Shown piece after piece: positions 1 through 7,797 of a stretch of 64,000 nucleotides of DNA. Position 1 is the stretch's first letter. Each line of letters opens with the position of its first letter. The translations under genes were made by a program, and so were the position numbers. The notes below the pieces were generated by a model. That model had not been told where the DNA came from. It made no database searches and was given only the letters and a program-made list of their open reading frames with translations. The stretch is taken from the NCBI RefSeq assembly GCF_016722925.1, contig NZ_JAEQNC010000009.1:186001-250000 (forward strand). Reading direction: 5' to 3'. Origin of the DNA: Phytoamicus setariae. GTDB taxonomy: Bacteria; Pseudomonadota; Alphaproteobacteria; Rhizobiales; Rhizobiaceae.

Positions 1-214
1 GCCGGACGAAAACGTGGTAGTCCTGCTCGTTGAAGGTCGAATAGAGATCGATGGGACGTTCGTCCCCGCGATAGGCAAACGTCACCGAGTAATCGAAGTC
101 GACGAGGGAGCGCAGCATTTCCACACATGACTGGCCGAATGCCTCGTCGGTGGGTTGCTCCTGCCCGACCAGTTTAGCAGCGGCATGAAACAGGCCTTCA
201 AAATCAACCCGCAA
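1..214 (-). CDS. LuxR-type transcriptional regulator, N-terminal part (partial)
   Basis: The gene runs off the left edge, so only the first 71 codons are visible. I place the start at a TTG (214-212) because an in-frame stop lies two codons upstream and GGAGGG sits 8 bases before the TTG. The visible part (LRVDFEGLFHAAAKLV and onward) resembles the ligand-sensing N-terminal domain of LuxR-family regulators found beside amine transport operons; the C-terminal HTH would lie outside the window. It diverges from the polyamine-type ABC operon that starts at 385, with a strong palindrome between them, so control of that operon is likely. The family call is by resemblance only. Confidence 0.5.
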   Translation of the reverse strand, partial: MRVDFEGLFHAAAKLVGQEQPTDEAFGQSCVEMLRSLVDFDYSVTFAYRGDERPIDLYSTFNEQDYHVFVR

Positions 215-271
215 TGCTCATTCCCTCCGCAACAGATCTCTACTCCCTAAAACTCGCAATTATTAGATCAG

Positions 272-305
272 TACCACCTTCGGGGTATATACCCCAAAGG
301 CGGTA
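272..305. promoter_or_regulatory. Long palindromic operator in divergent promoter region
   Basis: A perfect 14-base palindrome, GGGGTATATACCCC (282-295), forms the centre of a longer inverted repeat running from TACC at 272 to GGTA at 305, with 15 of 17 positions paired. It lies midway between the leftward LuxR-type gene and the rightward ABC operon. Dyads of this size are typical of dimeric regulator sites. The most likely binder is the adjacent LuxR-type protein; that is inference from position. Confidence 0.6.
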
Positions 306-384
306 TTTGAGTAATCTGGCTCTAGACGGGGCATAGAATGGCATCGAACGATGCCGATAAAGAACAAGCCACGGGGAACTCTGA

Positions 385-1485
385 GTGAACGCAATGTCCG
401 AATTCGATGTGGAATTCCGGGCAGTTACAAAGCTGTATGGCAATGTGACCGCCGTATCCGATATCGACCTCAAACTTGAACGCGGCGCTTTCGTCGCTCT
501 TCTCGGCCCATCCGGTTGCGGCAAGACAACCTGCCTGCGGATGATCGGAGGCTTCGAGCAGCCAACATCGGGCGAACTGCTGATCGGCGGCGCACCGATG
601 CAAGGCGTGCCGGCCTATCGCCGCCCGGTCAACATGGTCTTCCAGCAATATGCGCTGTTTCCGCATTTCGATGTCGAGACCAACGTCGCCTACGGCCTGC
701 GCCAGATCCGCCCCAAGCTTTCGGATACAGAGGTCATGCGCCGGGTCGGCGAAGTGCTGGAGCAGGTGCACCTGGAGAAATTCAGAAAGCGCCGCATCCA
801 TGAAATGTCCGGTGGTCAGCAGCAGCGCGTGGCGCTGGCACGCGCCATTGTCAACAAGCCGCGCGTGCTGTTGCTCGACGAGCCATTGGCCGCACTCGAC
901 AAGAAGCTGCGGACTGCCATGCAGATGGAGCTGCAGAACCTGCACCGCGACCTCGGCATCACCTTCCTGCTCGTCACCCATGACCAGGAGGAAGCGCTGT
1001 CGATGAGCGACCGCGTCTGCGTGATGAATGCCGGCAAGATCGTCCAGTTCGCCAGCCCCCAGGAAATCTACGACAATCCCGCCGATATCTTCGTGGCTGA
1101 TTTCGTCGGCAAGACCAACAAGCTCAACGCCACCATCGACACCGCCGACGGCCGCAAGGGTCTGGCACGTCTCGACAACGGCTCAGTGCTTCCGGTCGTG
1201 AAACATTCAGGCCTTGCCGGCGGCAAGTCCGTGCTTTCGGTCCGACCGGAAGCGATCGCGCTCGGCGCGGTCGGGTCAAACGTCGTCTCCGGCGCCATCG
1301 CCGGCAAGGTAACTCACCGCATATTCCTCGGCTCGTCCGTTGAATATTCCATCGCTGTGCCTGGCGTCGGCGGCATCCTGGTCACCACTGACCGGAATGC
1401 GGGCGGACCCGCCGACCTTTTCGAGCCGGGCACAGCGGTGGAATTACGCATCAAACCCGATGCGCCGCATGTCTTTCAGTCGTGA
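385..1485 (+). CDS. ABC transporter ATP-binding protein, spermidine/putrescine (PotA) type
   Basis: This 366-residue ATPase energises uptake of a polyamine or related cationic compound at the inner membrane. It has Walker A GPSGCGKTT (41-49), signature MSGGQ (about 141-145) and Walker B VLLLDEP (about 161-167). A C-terminal TOBE-like domain begins near residue 280, as in PotA/FbpC proteins. The start is GTG at 385 with GGGGA about 8 bases upstream; ATG at 394 is an in-frame alternative. It is the first gene of a five-gene operon with binding protein, two permeases and a dehydrogenase. The substrate cannot be fixed from sequence, and putrescine, spermidine and related compounds are all possible. 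Confidence 0.9.
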   Translation: MNAMSEFDVEFRAVTKLYGNVTAVSDIDLKLERGAFVALLGPSGCGKTTCLRMIGGFEQPTSGELLIGGAPMQGVPAYRRPVNMVFQQYALFPHFDVETNVAYGLRQIRPKLSDTEVMRRVGEVLEQVHLEKFRKRRIHEMSGGQQQRVALARAIVNKPRVLLLDEPLAALDKKLRTAMQMELQNLHRDLGITFLLVTHDQEEALSMSDRVCVMNAGKIVQFASPQEIYDNPADIFVADFVGKTNKLNATIDTADGRKGLARLDNGSVLPVVKHSGLAGGKSVLSVRPEAIALGAVGSNVVSGAIAGKVTHRIFLGSSVEYSIAVPGVGGILVTTDRNAGGPADLFEPGTAVELRIKPDAPHVFQS

Positions 1486-1516
1486 AGCACCAAAAAATTA
1501 CAAAGGGAACAGAACG

Positions 1517-2674
1517 ATGAACAACGGAAATGACAGCAAGGCTATGACCCAGCGCCAGTTCGCCGACGAACTGATGCGTTTCAAGAAAGGCTCGGTGACA
1601 CGCCGCCACTTCCTCGGCGTGACCGGGCTTGGCCTGGCGGCCGCTGTGCTCGGCGGCAGGACGGGCGTCTTCGGCTCTCCGGCCTATGCCGGCGATCTCG
1701 GCACGCAAATGTCGATCGCCACTTGGCCGAATTATCACGACCCCGCAACCTTCGACGCCTTTACCGCCAAGACCGGCGTTGCCGTCGCGGTCAACGTCTT
1801 CGGCTCGAACGAGGAAATGCTCGCCAAGCTGCAGGCCGGTGCCTCCGGCTGGGACTTGTTCGTTCCGACCAACTACACGATCTCGACCTACCACAAGCTC
1901 GGCCTGATCGATGAACTGGATCTCTCCAAGGTGCCGAATTTTTCGCCGGCAACCCAGAACCAGCGTTTCACCCACGAAGGCGCGATCGACGGCAAGACCT
2001 ATGCCCTGCCGAAAAACTGGGGCACGACCGGCATCGCCTTCAACTCCGCCAAGATCAAGAGCCCGGTTACGAGCTGGAAGGATTTCTTCGATCTGGCGCA
2101 AGGCGAGGCTGACGGCCGAGTGATGGTTCACGACTACCAGCTGACGACGATCGGCAATGCGCTCGTCGCACTTGGCTACGGCTTCAACTCGATCAAGACC
2201 GACGAACTCGCCAAGGCCGAAGAGCTGCTGATCAAGGTCAAGCCGAACCTGTTCGCCATCAATTCCGACTATCAGCCCTCGATGCGCTCGGGCGATGCCT
2301 GGATGACGATGTGCTGGACCAATGACGGCGCACAGCTCAATCGCGACCTTCCTGATATCAAGTTCGTGCTCGGCAAGGACGGCGGCGAGATCTGGTGCGA
2401 TTTCTTCGCGATCCCCAAGGATGCGCCCAACAAGGCCGCCGCTTACGCGCTGCTCGACTTCCTGATGACGCCTGATGTTGCCGTGAAGGAACACATCTTC
2501 AATGGCGCACCGACCACCGATTCCCGCGTCATGGCACTGTTGCCCAAGGACGTGACGTCGAACCTGATCGTCTATCCGGACGAAGCCGCGCTGACGCCGC
2601 TGGAATTTGGCGCAGCGGTCACGCTGACCGATCCGAACCGCGCCGAGGTCATGGCGAGATTCAAGTCGGCATGA
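1517..2674 (+). CDS. ABC transporter substrate-binding protein, PotD type (Tat signal)
   Basis: This 385-residue periplasmic binding protein has a twin-arginine leader (TRRHFLG followed by a hydrophobic stretch and an SPAYAGD cleavage region). The mature part begins with MSIATWPNYHDP, close to the TWxxY opening of PotD/PotF proteins. The start is ATG 1517, with AAAGGGAACAG just upstream; an in-frame upstream extension into the ATPase gene is not a real N-terminus. It follows the ATPase by 31 bases and should deliver substrate to the permeases at 2834-4527. Export by Tat suggests folding before secretion, a feature shared with some rhizobial polyamine-type binding proteins. Confidence 0.88.
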   Translation: MNNGNDSKAMTQRQFADELMRFKKGSVTRRHFLGVTGLGLAAAVLGGRTGVFGSPAYAGDLGTQMSIATWPNYHDPATFDAFTAKTGVAVAVNVFGSNEEMLAKLQAGASGWDLFVPTNYTISTYHKLGLIDELDLSKVPNFSPATQNQRFTHEGAIDGKTYALPKNWGTTGIAFNSAKIKSPVTSWKDFFDLAQGEADGRVMVHDYQLTTIGNALVALGYGFNSIKTDELAKAEELLIKVKPNLFAINSDYQPSMRSGDAWMTMCWTNDGAQLNRDLPDIKFVLGKDGGEIWCDFFAIPKDAPNKAAAYALLDFLMTPDVAVKEHIFNGAPTTDSRVMALLPKDVTSNLIVYPDEAALTPLEFGAAVTLTDPNRAEVMARFKSA

Positions 2675-2687
2675 TGTGATTGGCGTC

Positions 2688-2806
2688 TGCCCCTCACCCT
2701 AGCCCTCTCCCCGCTTGCGGGGAGAGGGAACCTGCTCCGAGCTTGCCTGCGAGTCCCTTCTCCCCGTCCTTGCAGGGAGAAGGCGGCGGCAGCCGGATGA
2801 GGGGCA
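2688..2806. repeat. Rhizobial intergenic palindromic element (RIME/REP-like)
   Basis: The element is bounded by TGCCCCTCACCC and, inverted, GGATGAGGGGCA. Inside are a perfect 12-bp hairpin with a 2-base loop (CCCTCTCCCCGC/GCGGGGAGAGGG, 2703-2728) and a second imperfect hairpin around 2755-2783. This architecture matches the short palindromic mosaic elements common between genes in Rhizobium and Agrobacterium. It sits between the binding-protein and permease genes of one operon, where an mRNA hairpin could lower expression of the downstream genes relative to the binding protein. Confidence 0.8.
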
Positions 2807-2833
2807 ATCAAACAGAAGAAACAGACGGCAAGA

Positions 2834-3703
2834 ATGACAACAGCACAACAAGACAGACGCAAGAACCTGACAACCGCTGCGCTGATGGCGCCGGCGGCAT
2901 TGTGGCTGCTTGTGTTCCTGGTATTGCCGTTTATCGCGATCATCGTGTTCGCCTTCGGGGAACGGGCGCCCGAAGGCGGTTATCAGGCTGCATTCACGTT
3001 TGCCCAGTTTGCCAACCTGCCCTCGCGGGCCACGGCGTTCTGGAACACCATGATTCTTGCGCCAGCCGGCGCCTTCATCTGCCTGGTGGTCGCCTATCCC
3101 GTCGCCTACTATCTGGCGCTCAAGGCCGACCGGCGCTACCGCCTGCTGCTGGTATCGCTGGTGGTCGTGCCGTTCTGGACCAGCCTGCTCGTCCGCACCT
3201 ATGCCTGGATGTATATTCTCGGTTCGCGCGGCATCCCGAACCTGCTGTCGATCATCGGGCTTGAAGATGTCAGGCTGATCAACACGCCGTTCGCGGTCAT
3301 GGTCGGCATTGTCTACGGCTATCTGCCGCTGATGATCATGCCCCTCTATGTCAGCCTCGAAAAACTCGACAGACGCCTGATCGACGCCTCCAACGACCTG
3401 GGCGCTCACCCCGTCACGACATTCTTCAAGATCACGCTGCCGTTGTCGATGCCCGGTGTGATGACCGGTATCGCGCTGGTGACGATCCTGCTGCTCGGCG
3501 AATACCTGATCCCGCAGCTTCTGGGCGGCGGCAAGGTGTTCTTCATCGGCAATGCGCTGGTGGATCTCTTCCTGCAGTCACGCAACTGGCCGTTCGGCTC
3601 GGCCATCGCGGTCACGCTTGTCGCCGTCGTCGTTCTCGTGCTGCTGATCTCGATGCGGCTTGCCTGGCGGATTGCCGGCACCAGACAGGTGGACTTGATC
3701 TGA
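2834..3703 (+). CDS. ABC transporter permease, PotB type
   Basis: This is a 289-residue integral membrane permease with about six hydrophobic segments; the first lies at residues 15-38. It carries the EAA-type loop (around DASNDLGAHPVTTFFKITLP) that docks on the ATPase. That loop and the overall length fit the PotB/PotH family. The ATG at 2834 directly follows the palindromic element. The stop overlaps the next start as TGATG, which implies translational coupling with the second permease. Confidence 0.88.
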   Translation: MTTAQQDRRKNLTTAALMAPAALWLLVFLVLPFIAIIVFAFGERAPEGGYQAAFTFAQFANLPSRATAFWNTMILAPAGAFICLVVAYPVAYYLALKADRRYRLLLVSLVVVPFWTSLLVRTYAWMYILGSRGIPNLLSIIGLEDVRLINTPFAVMVGIVYGYLPLMIMPLYVSLEKLDRRLIDASNDLGAHPVTTFFKITLPLSMPGVMTGIALVTILLLGEYLIPQLLGGGKVFFIGNALVDLFLQSRNWPFGSAIAVTLVAVVVLVLLISMRLAWRIAGTRQVDLI

Positions 3704-4527
3704 TGCGCGCACTCGTCACGGCAGTCTACCTCTTCCTCTACGCCCCGATCGCGCTCGTCGTGCTGTTCTCGTTCAATGCGGGCCGCAACGCCAGCGAGTT
3801 CACCGGCTTTTCCGTTGCCTGGTATGGCAAGGCCTTTGCCAACCGTTTCCTCATCGAAGCGCTGCAGAACAGCCTGATCATCGCCATCACTTCGGCGACG
3901 CTGGCAGCGGTCTTCGGCACCATGGCGGCGCTCGGCATGGAGCGCATGAGCCCGAAGGCGCGCACCGTGTTCGACGGACTGTTTGCTGCGGCCATCGTCG
4001 TGCCGGGCGTGGTGATCGGCATCTCGACGCTTGTCGCGCTTGTCGCGGTCTTCGGCGTCATCAATCCGGCGCTGGCAAGCCTCTGGCCGATGGAGAACGC
4101 GCCCAAGCTCGGCCTCGGCTATGGCTCGATCATCGCCGCGCATGGACTGTTTTCGTTGGCGCTCGTCACCATGATCGTCAAGGCGCGGGTCGCGAGCCTG
4201 GGCCGCGATATCGTCGAGGCATCCAGCGACCTCAATGCCACGCCGCTGACCACGTTCCGCCAGATCGTGCTGCCGCAGATCATGCCGTCGATACTCGCCG
4301 GCTTCCTGCTGGCCTTCACCTTCTCCTTCGACGACTTCATCATCGCCTTCTTCGTGGCCGGATCGCAGACGACCCTGCCGATCTACGTCTTCGCCTCGAT
4401 CCGGCGCGGTGTGACGCCGGAAATCAATGCCATCGCCACGTCAGTGCTGGTGGCCTCCCTCTTCCTGATCGGCCTTGCGCGCTTCCTGATGCGCGAAAAG
4501 ACCGCGCGCACCGCCGATGGTGAATGA
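3703..4527 (+). CDS. ABC transporter permease, PotC type
   Basis: This is a 274-residue membrane permease, partner of the preceding one. The N-terminal segment LYAPIALVVLFSFN and the EAA-type loop EASSDLNATPLTTFRQIVLP are typical of PotC/PotI proteins, with about six membrane spans. The ATG shares bases with the TGA of the upstream gene. The following dehydrogenase gene starts inside its last codons (4517), so the operon is tightly packed. Confidence 0.88.
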   Translation: MRALVTAVYLFLYAPIALVVLFSFNAGRNASEFTGFSVAWYGKAFANRFLIEALQNSLIIAITSATLAAVFGTMAALGMERMSPKARTVFDGLFAAAIVVPGVVIGISTLVALVAVFGVINPALASLWPMENAPKLGLGYGSIIAAHGLFSLALVTMIVKARVASLGRDIVEASSDLNATPLTTFRQIVLPQIMPSILAGFLLAFTFSFDDFIIAFFVAGSQTTLPIYVFASIRRGVTPEINAIATSVLVASLFLIGLARFLMREKTARTADGE

Positions 4528-5290
4528 AATGATCCTCAAAGACAAAGTGGCAATCATCACCGGCGCCGGCTCCGGTATCGGCAGGGCGAGCGCAGAGATC
4601 ATGGCACGCGAAGGCGCCACCGTGGTCGTGCTCGACCGGGATGAAAGCGCGGGGCAACAAACCGTCGACCGGATCGCTTCCGATGGCGGCAAAGCAGACT
4701 GCATCGCCCTCGACGTCACCGACGACGAGGCACTGACGAAATCCATTCGCGACGTTCATGCTCGCTACGGGCGCATCGACATCTTGCACAATCATGCCGG
4801 CGCGCAGGTCGAAGGCAATCTCGAAGAGGTCAGCATCGAAGGTTTCGACCGCTCCTGGGACCTGAACGTCCGGTCGCATTTTCTCGCTGCCCGCACCGTC
4901 ATGCCGTATATGCGGCAAGCGCGATGCGGCGTCATCCTCAATACGTCTTCGAGTTCGGGCGTTCTCTACGACCGAGAAATGATCGCCTATACCACGACAA
5001 AGCACGCCGTGATCGCCATGACCCGGCAGATGGCCGGCGACTATGCCAGACACGGCATCCGGGTAAATGCATTGTGCCCGGGCTGGGTGGATACGCCCTT
5101 CAACGAACCGTTCATCCGCCAGATCGGCGGCCGCCAGGCGATCGAAGCCTATATCAACACCAAAGTGCCGATGGGCCGATGGGCGGATGTGCAAGAGATC
5201 GCGGAACCTATCCTGTTTCTTGTCTCAGATCGCTCGTCCTACATCACCGGCCAGATTCTGGTCGCCGATGGCGGCGAGACGATTTCCTGA
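4517..5290 (+). CDS. Short-chain dehydrogenase/reductase (SDR)
   Basis: This is a 257-residue classical SDR oxidoreductase. The NAD(P)-binding motif TGAGSGIG is at 15-22, the structural motif NNAG appears as NHAG (92-95), the catalytic serine lies in NTSSSSG (142-148), and the YxxxK pair is Tyr158/Lys162. The C-terminal VADGG is standard. The ATG at 4517 overlaps the permease stop, though ATG 4529 is possible. Encoded last in the transport operon, it probably oxidises or reduces a catabolic intermediate of the imported compound; the substrate is unknown. Confidence 0.85.
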   Translation: MVNEMILKDKVAIITGAGSGIGRASAEIMAREGATVVVLDRDESAGQQTVDRIASDGGKADCIALDVTDDEALTKSIRDVHARYGRIDILHNHAGAQVEGNLEEVSIEGFDRSWDLNVRSHFLAARTVMPYMRQARCGVILNTSSSSGVLYDREMIAYTTTKHAVIAMTRQMAGDYARHGIRVNALCPGWVDTPFNEPFIRQIGGRQAIEAYINTKVPMGRWADVQEIAEPILFLVSDRSSYITGQILVADGGETIS

Positions 5291-5302
5291 CGGCGATGCG
5301 TT

Positions 5303-6451
5303 TCAGATAACGCCCCATGCCCGGAAGCGGCCGCGCCCGGTCATCTCGCGCAGCCCCAGTTCCTCGGCAAGAACGACCGCACCCTGCTGCGTGACCTTCA
5401 GCTGCTTGGCGATCATGCCCGCCGAAACCATCGGCCTCGACAGCACGAAATCGATCAGTTGCGGCAGCTTGCTGTTTGAGCGCCGCCCCACCACCTTGCG
5501 TTCGAGAGAGCGACGCGCATTGTCCAGCCGCTCGTGCTCGCCAAGCCCAGCAAGCCCGGTGCGCTCGATGCCTTCGAGCAGCGCCAGCAACCGGGTCTTG
5601 CGATCGCGGGAGCGGCGGCGCTCGAAACGCACAGCACGCAGGCCGACATTGATGGCTGGAAGGTGCGCCCTAGCAAGCCCGCTTTCCCTGAGAATGGCGG
5701 CGGCAAACAGCCGACCAATCCAACTATCATGCTGGACGACCTCGATCTCGTTCCAGGCATCCAGCGCCAGTACGGCGCGCAGCACGGCCGGCAATCGCTC
5801 CGTCTCCGCAACGACGCGACGCCAGGCCGCCAAACGTTCGTCCTCGTCCCAATCCTGATCATAGATCAGGTCTTCGGACGACGTTGCTTTCGGATGAGAC
5901 GAGGGTCGCGCCGCACCATCCAGAACAGCCTGGCTCCTGGCAATCACCGCATCGATGGCAGCCAGTTCCGCATCGAGGGCATCAACAATGTCGTTGCCTT
6001 CAGGCGACTGAACGGCGGCCCGCTTCAGTCCTGATACATCCTTCTGCTCGGGTGCGGACATTTCCTCCGACCGCCTGCCCCGCAATTCCGCAAGGCCGCT
6101 CGAGCTCAGGGCCCATGCCGGTTCGCGGGCAGCAATCTGGCGACGCGTCCTGAGCACTGCATGGGCAATGACCAGTTCATGCGTCGGCGCCCTAACATCC
6201 ATGTGGACGTCGTGAAGCACGAGGTCCTCGAGATTCACCAGTTCGCCATCGAGCCAGAGGCAACCGGCCGCGTCGGCAAAATGCGCACGCTCGATCCATC
6301 CGTCGCGAATCGGCGAATGCGCCAGGCATTCATCAAGGCGGGCAATCGCCTCACTTGCCCGTGTCACGGGAAGCAGCAGGTCATGAAGCGGCAGTTTTCC
6401 GATACTGTATGGCATTGGTTCTTGGCTATCATACCTGTCTGCGATTGGCAT
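5303..6451 (-). CDS. RHE_PE00001/DUF1612-type protein with C-terminal helix-turn-helix
   Basis: This protein of up to 382 residues resembles a family widespread in Rhizobiaceae and often plasmid-borne. The N-terminal part (SIGKLPLHDLLLPV, then EAIARLDE and WIERAHFADAAG) and the middle DUF1612-like region are recognisable. The last 60 residues (PQLIDFVLSRPMVSAGMIAK and onward) look like a winged-helix or HTH segment, so DNA binding is plausible. The start may be ATG 6451 or ATG 6415; homologues as I recall them begin near the second, and neither has a strong ribosome site. It is transcribed against both neighbours. The function is unknown, possibly regulatory or related to Fic/filamentation-type proteins. 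Confidence 0.7.
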   Translation of the reverse strand: MPIADRYDSQEPMPYSIGKLPLHDLLLPVTRASEAIARLDECLAHSPIRDGWIERAHFADAAGCLWLDGELVNLEDLVLHDVHMDVRAPTHELVIAHAVLRTRRQIAAREPAWALSSSGLAELRGRRSEEMSAPEQKDVSGLKRAAVQSPEGNDIVDALDAELAAIDAVIARSQAVLDGAARPSSHPKATSSEDLIYDQDWDEDERLAAWRRVVAETERLPAVLRAVLALDAWNEIEVVQHDSWIGRLFAAAILRESGLARAHLPAINVGLRAVRFERRRSRDRKTRLLALLEGIERTGLAGLGEHERLDNARRSLERKVVGRRSNSKLPQLIDFVLSRPMVSAGMIAKQLKVTQQGAVVLAEELGLREMTGRGRFRAWGVI

Positions 6452-6531
6452 CCAGTATTCTTACTCACCGGCGTGGCCAAAGTCCGAGCCGGCACTTGTC
6501 ACACGTGCAGCGGGCATGCGAATGATCCGTC

Positions 6532-7797
6532 ATGGCATTTCGTTTCGTTCACACCGCCGATATTCATCTCGATTCGCCGCTCCGCTCGCTTTCCCTCCGG
6601 GATCCCGACCTCGCGGCCCTGATCGGAAACGCTACGCGGCAGGCGTTCGTCGGCATCGTCGATCTCTGTATCGAGGAAGCGGTGGACGCGCTGATCATTG
6701 CTGGCGATCTCTATGACGGCGACCAGACGTCGATGAAGACTGCCCGTTTCCTCGCCTCGCAGATGGAACGGCTGCATCAGGCAGGCATCGATGTCTTCAC
6801 CATTCGCGGCAATCACGACGCGCTGTCTCGGATCACCCAGGAACTGATCCTGCCGCCATCCGTCAAAGTGTTCGGCGGCCGCGCCGAAACGGTGCTATTT
6901 GCCAAGGGCGGCCTCGATATCGCCATTCATGGCCTGAGCTTTTCCAAGCCACAGGCTCCCGAAAGCCTGCTGCCAAAATACAAGCCACCCGTACCACAGG
7001 CGATCAACATCGGCATCATGCATACAAGCCTCGCGGGCGCGCCGGGCCACGATGCCTATGCGCCGTGCAACGTGGCGGATCTGCATGCCTCCGGATTCGA
7101 CTACTGGGCGCTCGGCCACATTCATGCGCGAACCAACCACAAGGGCAGTGCCACCGTCATCATGCCGGGAATGCCGCAGGGGCGCGACATCAACGAGGCC
7201 GGCGAAAAGACCGCGACGCTGGTGACTGTTGGTGACGACCGCTCGGTCACCGTGGAGGAACGCCTGACCGGCATTGCGCAATTCGGCAGGGTAAGTGTCG
7301 ACCTGTCAGGCATTTCCGAATGGCGCGATGCCATCGGCGCGATCGAAACAAAGCTCAATTCCGAGCGAGAACGGACCCGCTCCGACCATCTGGTCGCGCG
7401 GATCAGCCTGAGCGGCTCGACACCGCTCTCGTGGCGGCTACGGCGCGATGGAGACCTGTTGCAGGCCGAAGCCGAACAACGCGCCGAAAGCATCGGCCGC
7501 ACATGGATCGAGAAGATCGAGCTTGCCGTCAGTTCGGGAGAAGCCGTGACATCGGCAAATGCCGACCCGGTGGCCGAACTCGGCGAGCTGATGCGCGGCG
7601 ATATCATCACCCGTCAAGGTTTTCGCGAGGATGTGCGCCAGCTGGTCAAAGACCTGCTGGACGACATTCCGCAGGAAAGCCGGGGCTTTGCCGGGAGCGA
7701 CGAAACCCAATTCGAGGCGTTCGTCAACACGCTCCTCGGCGAGAGCGTCGAGGACATCACCGCCCGCCTCAAGGCGACCGACCGGGAGCAATCGTAA
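6532..7797 (+). CDS. SbcD/YhaO-like DNA repair exonuclease (metallophosphoesterase)
   Basis: This 421-residue calcineurin-like phosphoesterase has all metal-binding motifs: Asp10-x-His12, GDLYD (58-62), GNHD (93-96), GIMH (161-164) and GHIH (195-198). The length and the TADIHLDSPL opening fit the YhaO subfamily of Mre11/SbcD nucleases. The stop overlaps the next ATG (TAATG), so it is coupled to the large ATPase at 7797, as nuclease and SMC-like partner are in SbcCD. It probably acts on DNA ends or structured DNA; the precise substrate is not known for this subfamily. Confidence 0.88.
   Translation: MAFRFVHTADIHLDSPLRSLSLRDPDLAALIGNATRQAFVGIVDLCIEEAVDALIIAGDLYDGDQTSMKTARFLASQMERLHQAGIDVFTIRGNHDALSRITQELILPPSVKVFGGRAETVLFAKGGLDIAIHGLSFSKPQAPESLLPKYKPPVPQAINIGIMHTSLAGAPGHDAYAPCNVADLHASGFDYWALGHIHARTNHKGSATVIMPGMPQGRDINEAGEKTATLVTVGDDRSVTVEERLTGIAQFGRVSVDLSGISEWRDAIGAIETKLNSERERTRSDHLVARISLSGSTPLSWRLRRDGDLLQAEAEQRAESIGRTWIEKIELAVSSGEAVTSANADPVAELGELMRGDIITRQGFREDVRQLVKDLLDDIPQESRGFAGSDETQFEAFVNTLLGESVEDITARLKATDREQS

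Noticed and set aside
1451-2494. Long leftward open frame opposite the first binding-protein gene
   Set aside because: It has no family similarity and mirrors the codon pattern of the well-supported rightward gene; a typical shadow in high-GC DNA.
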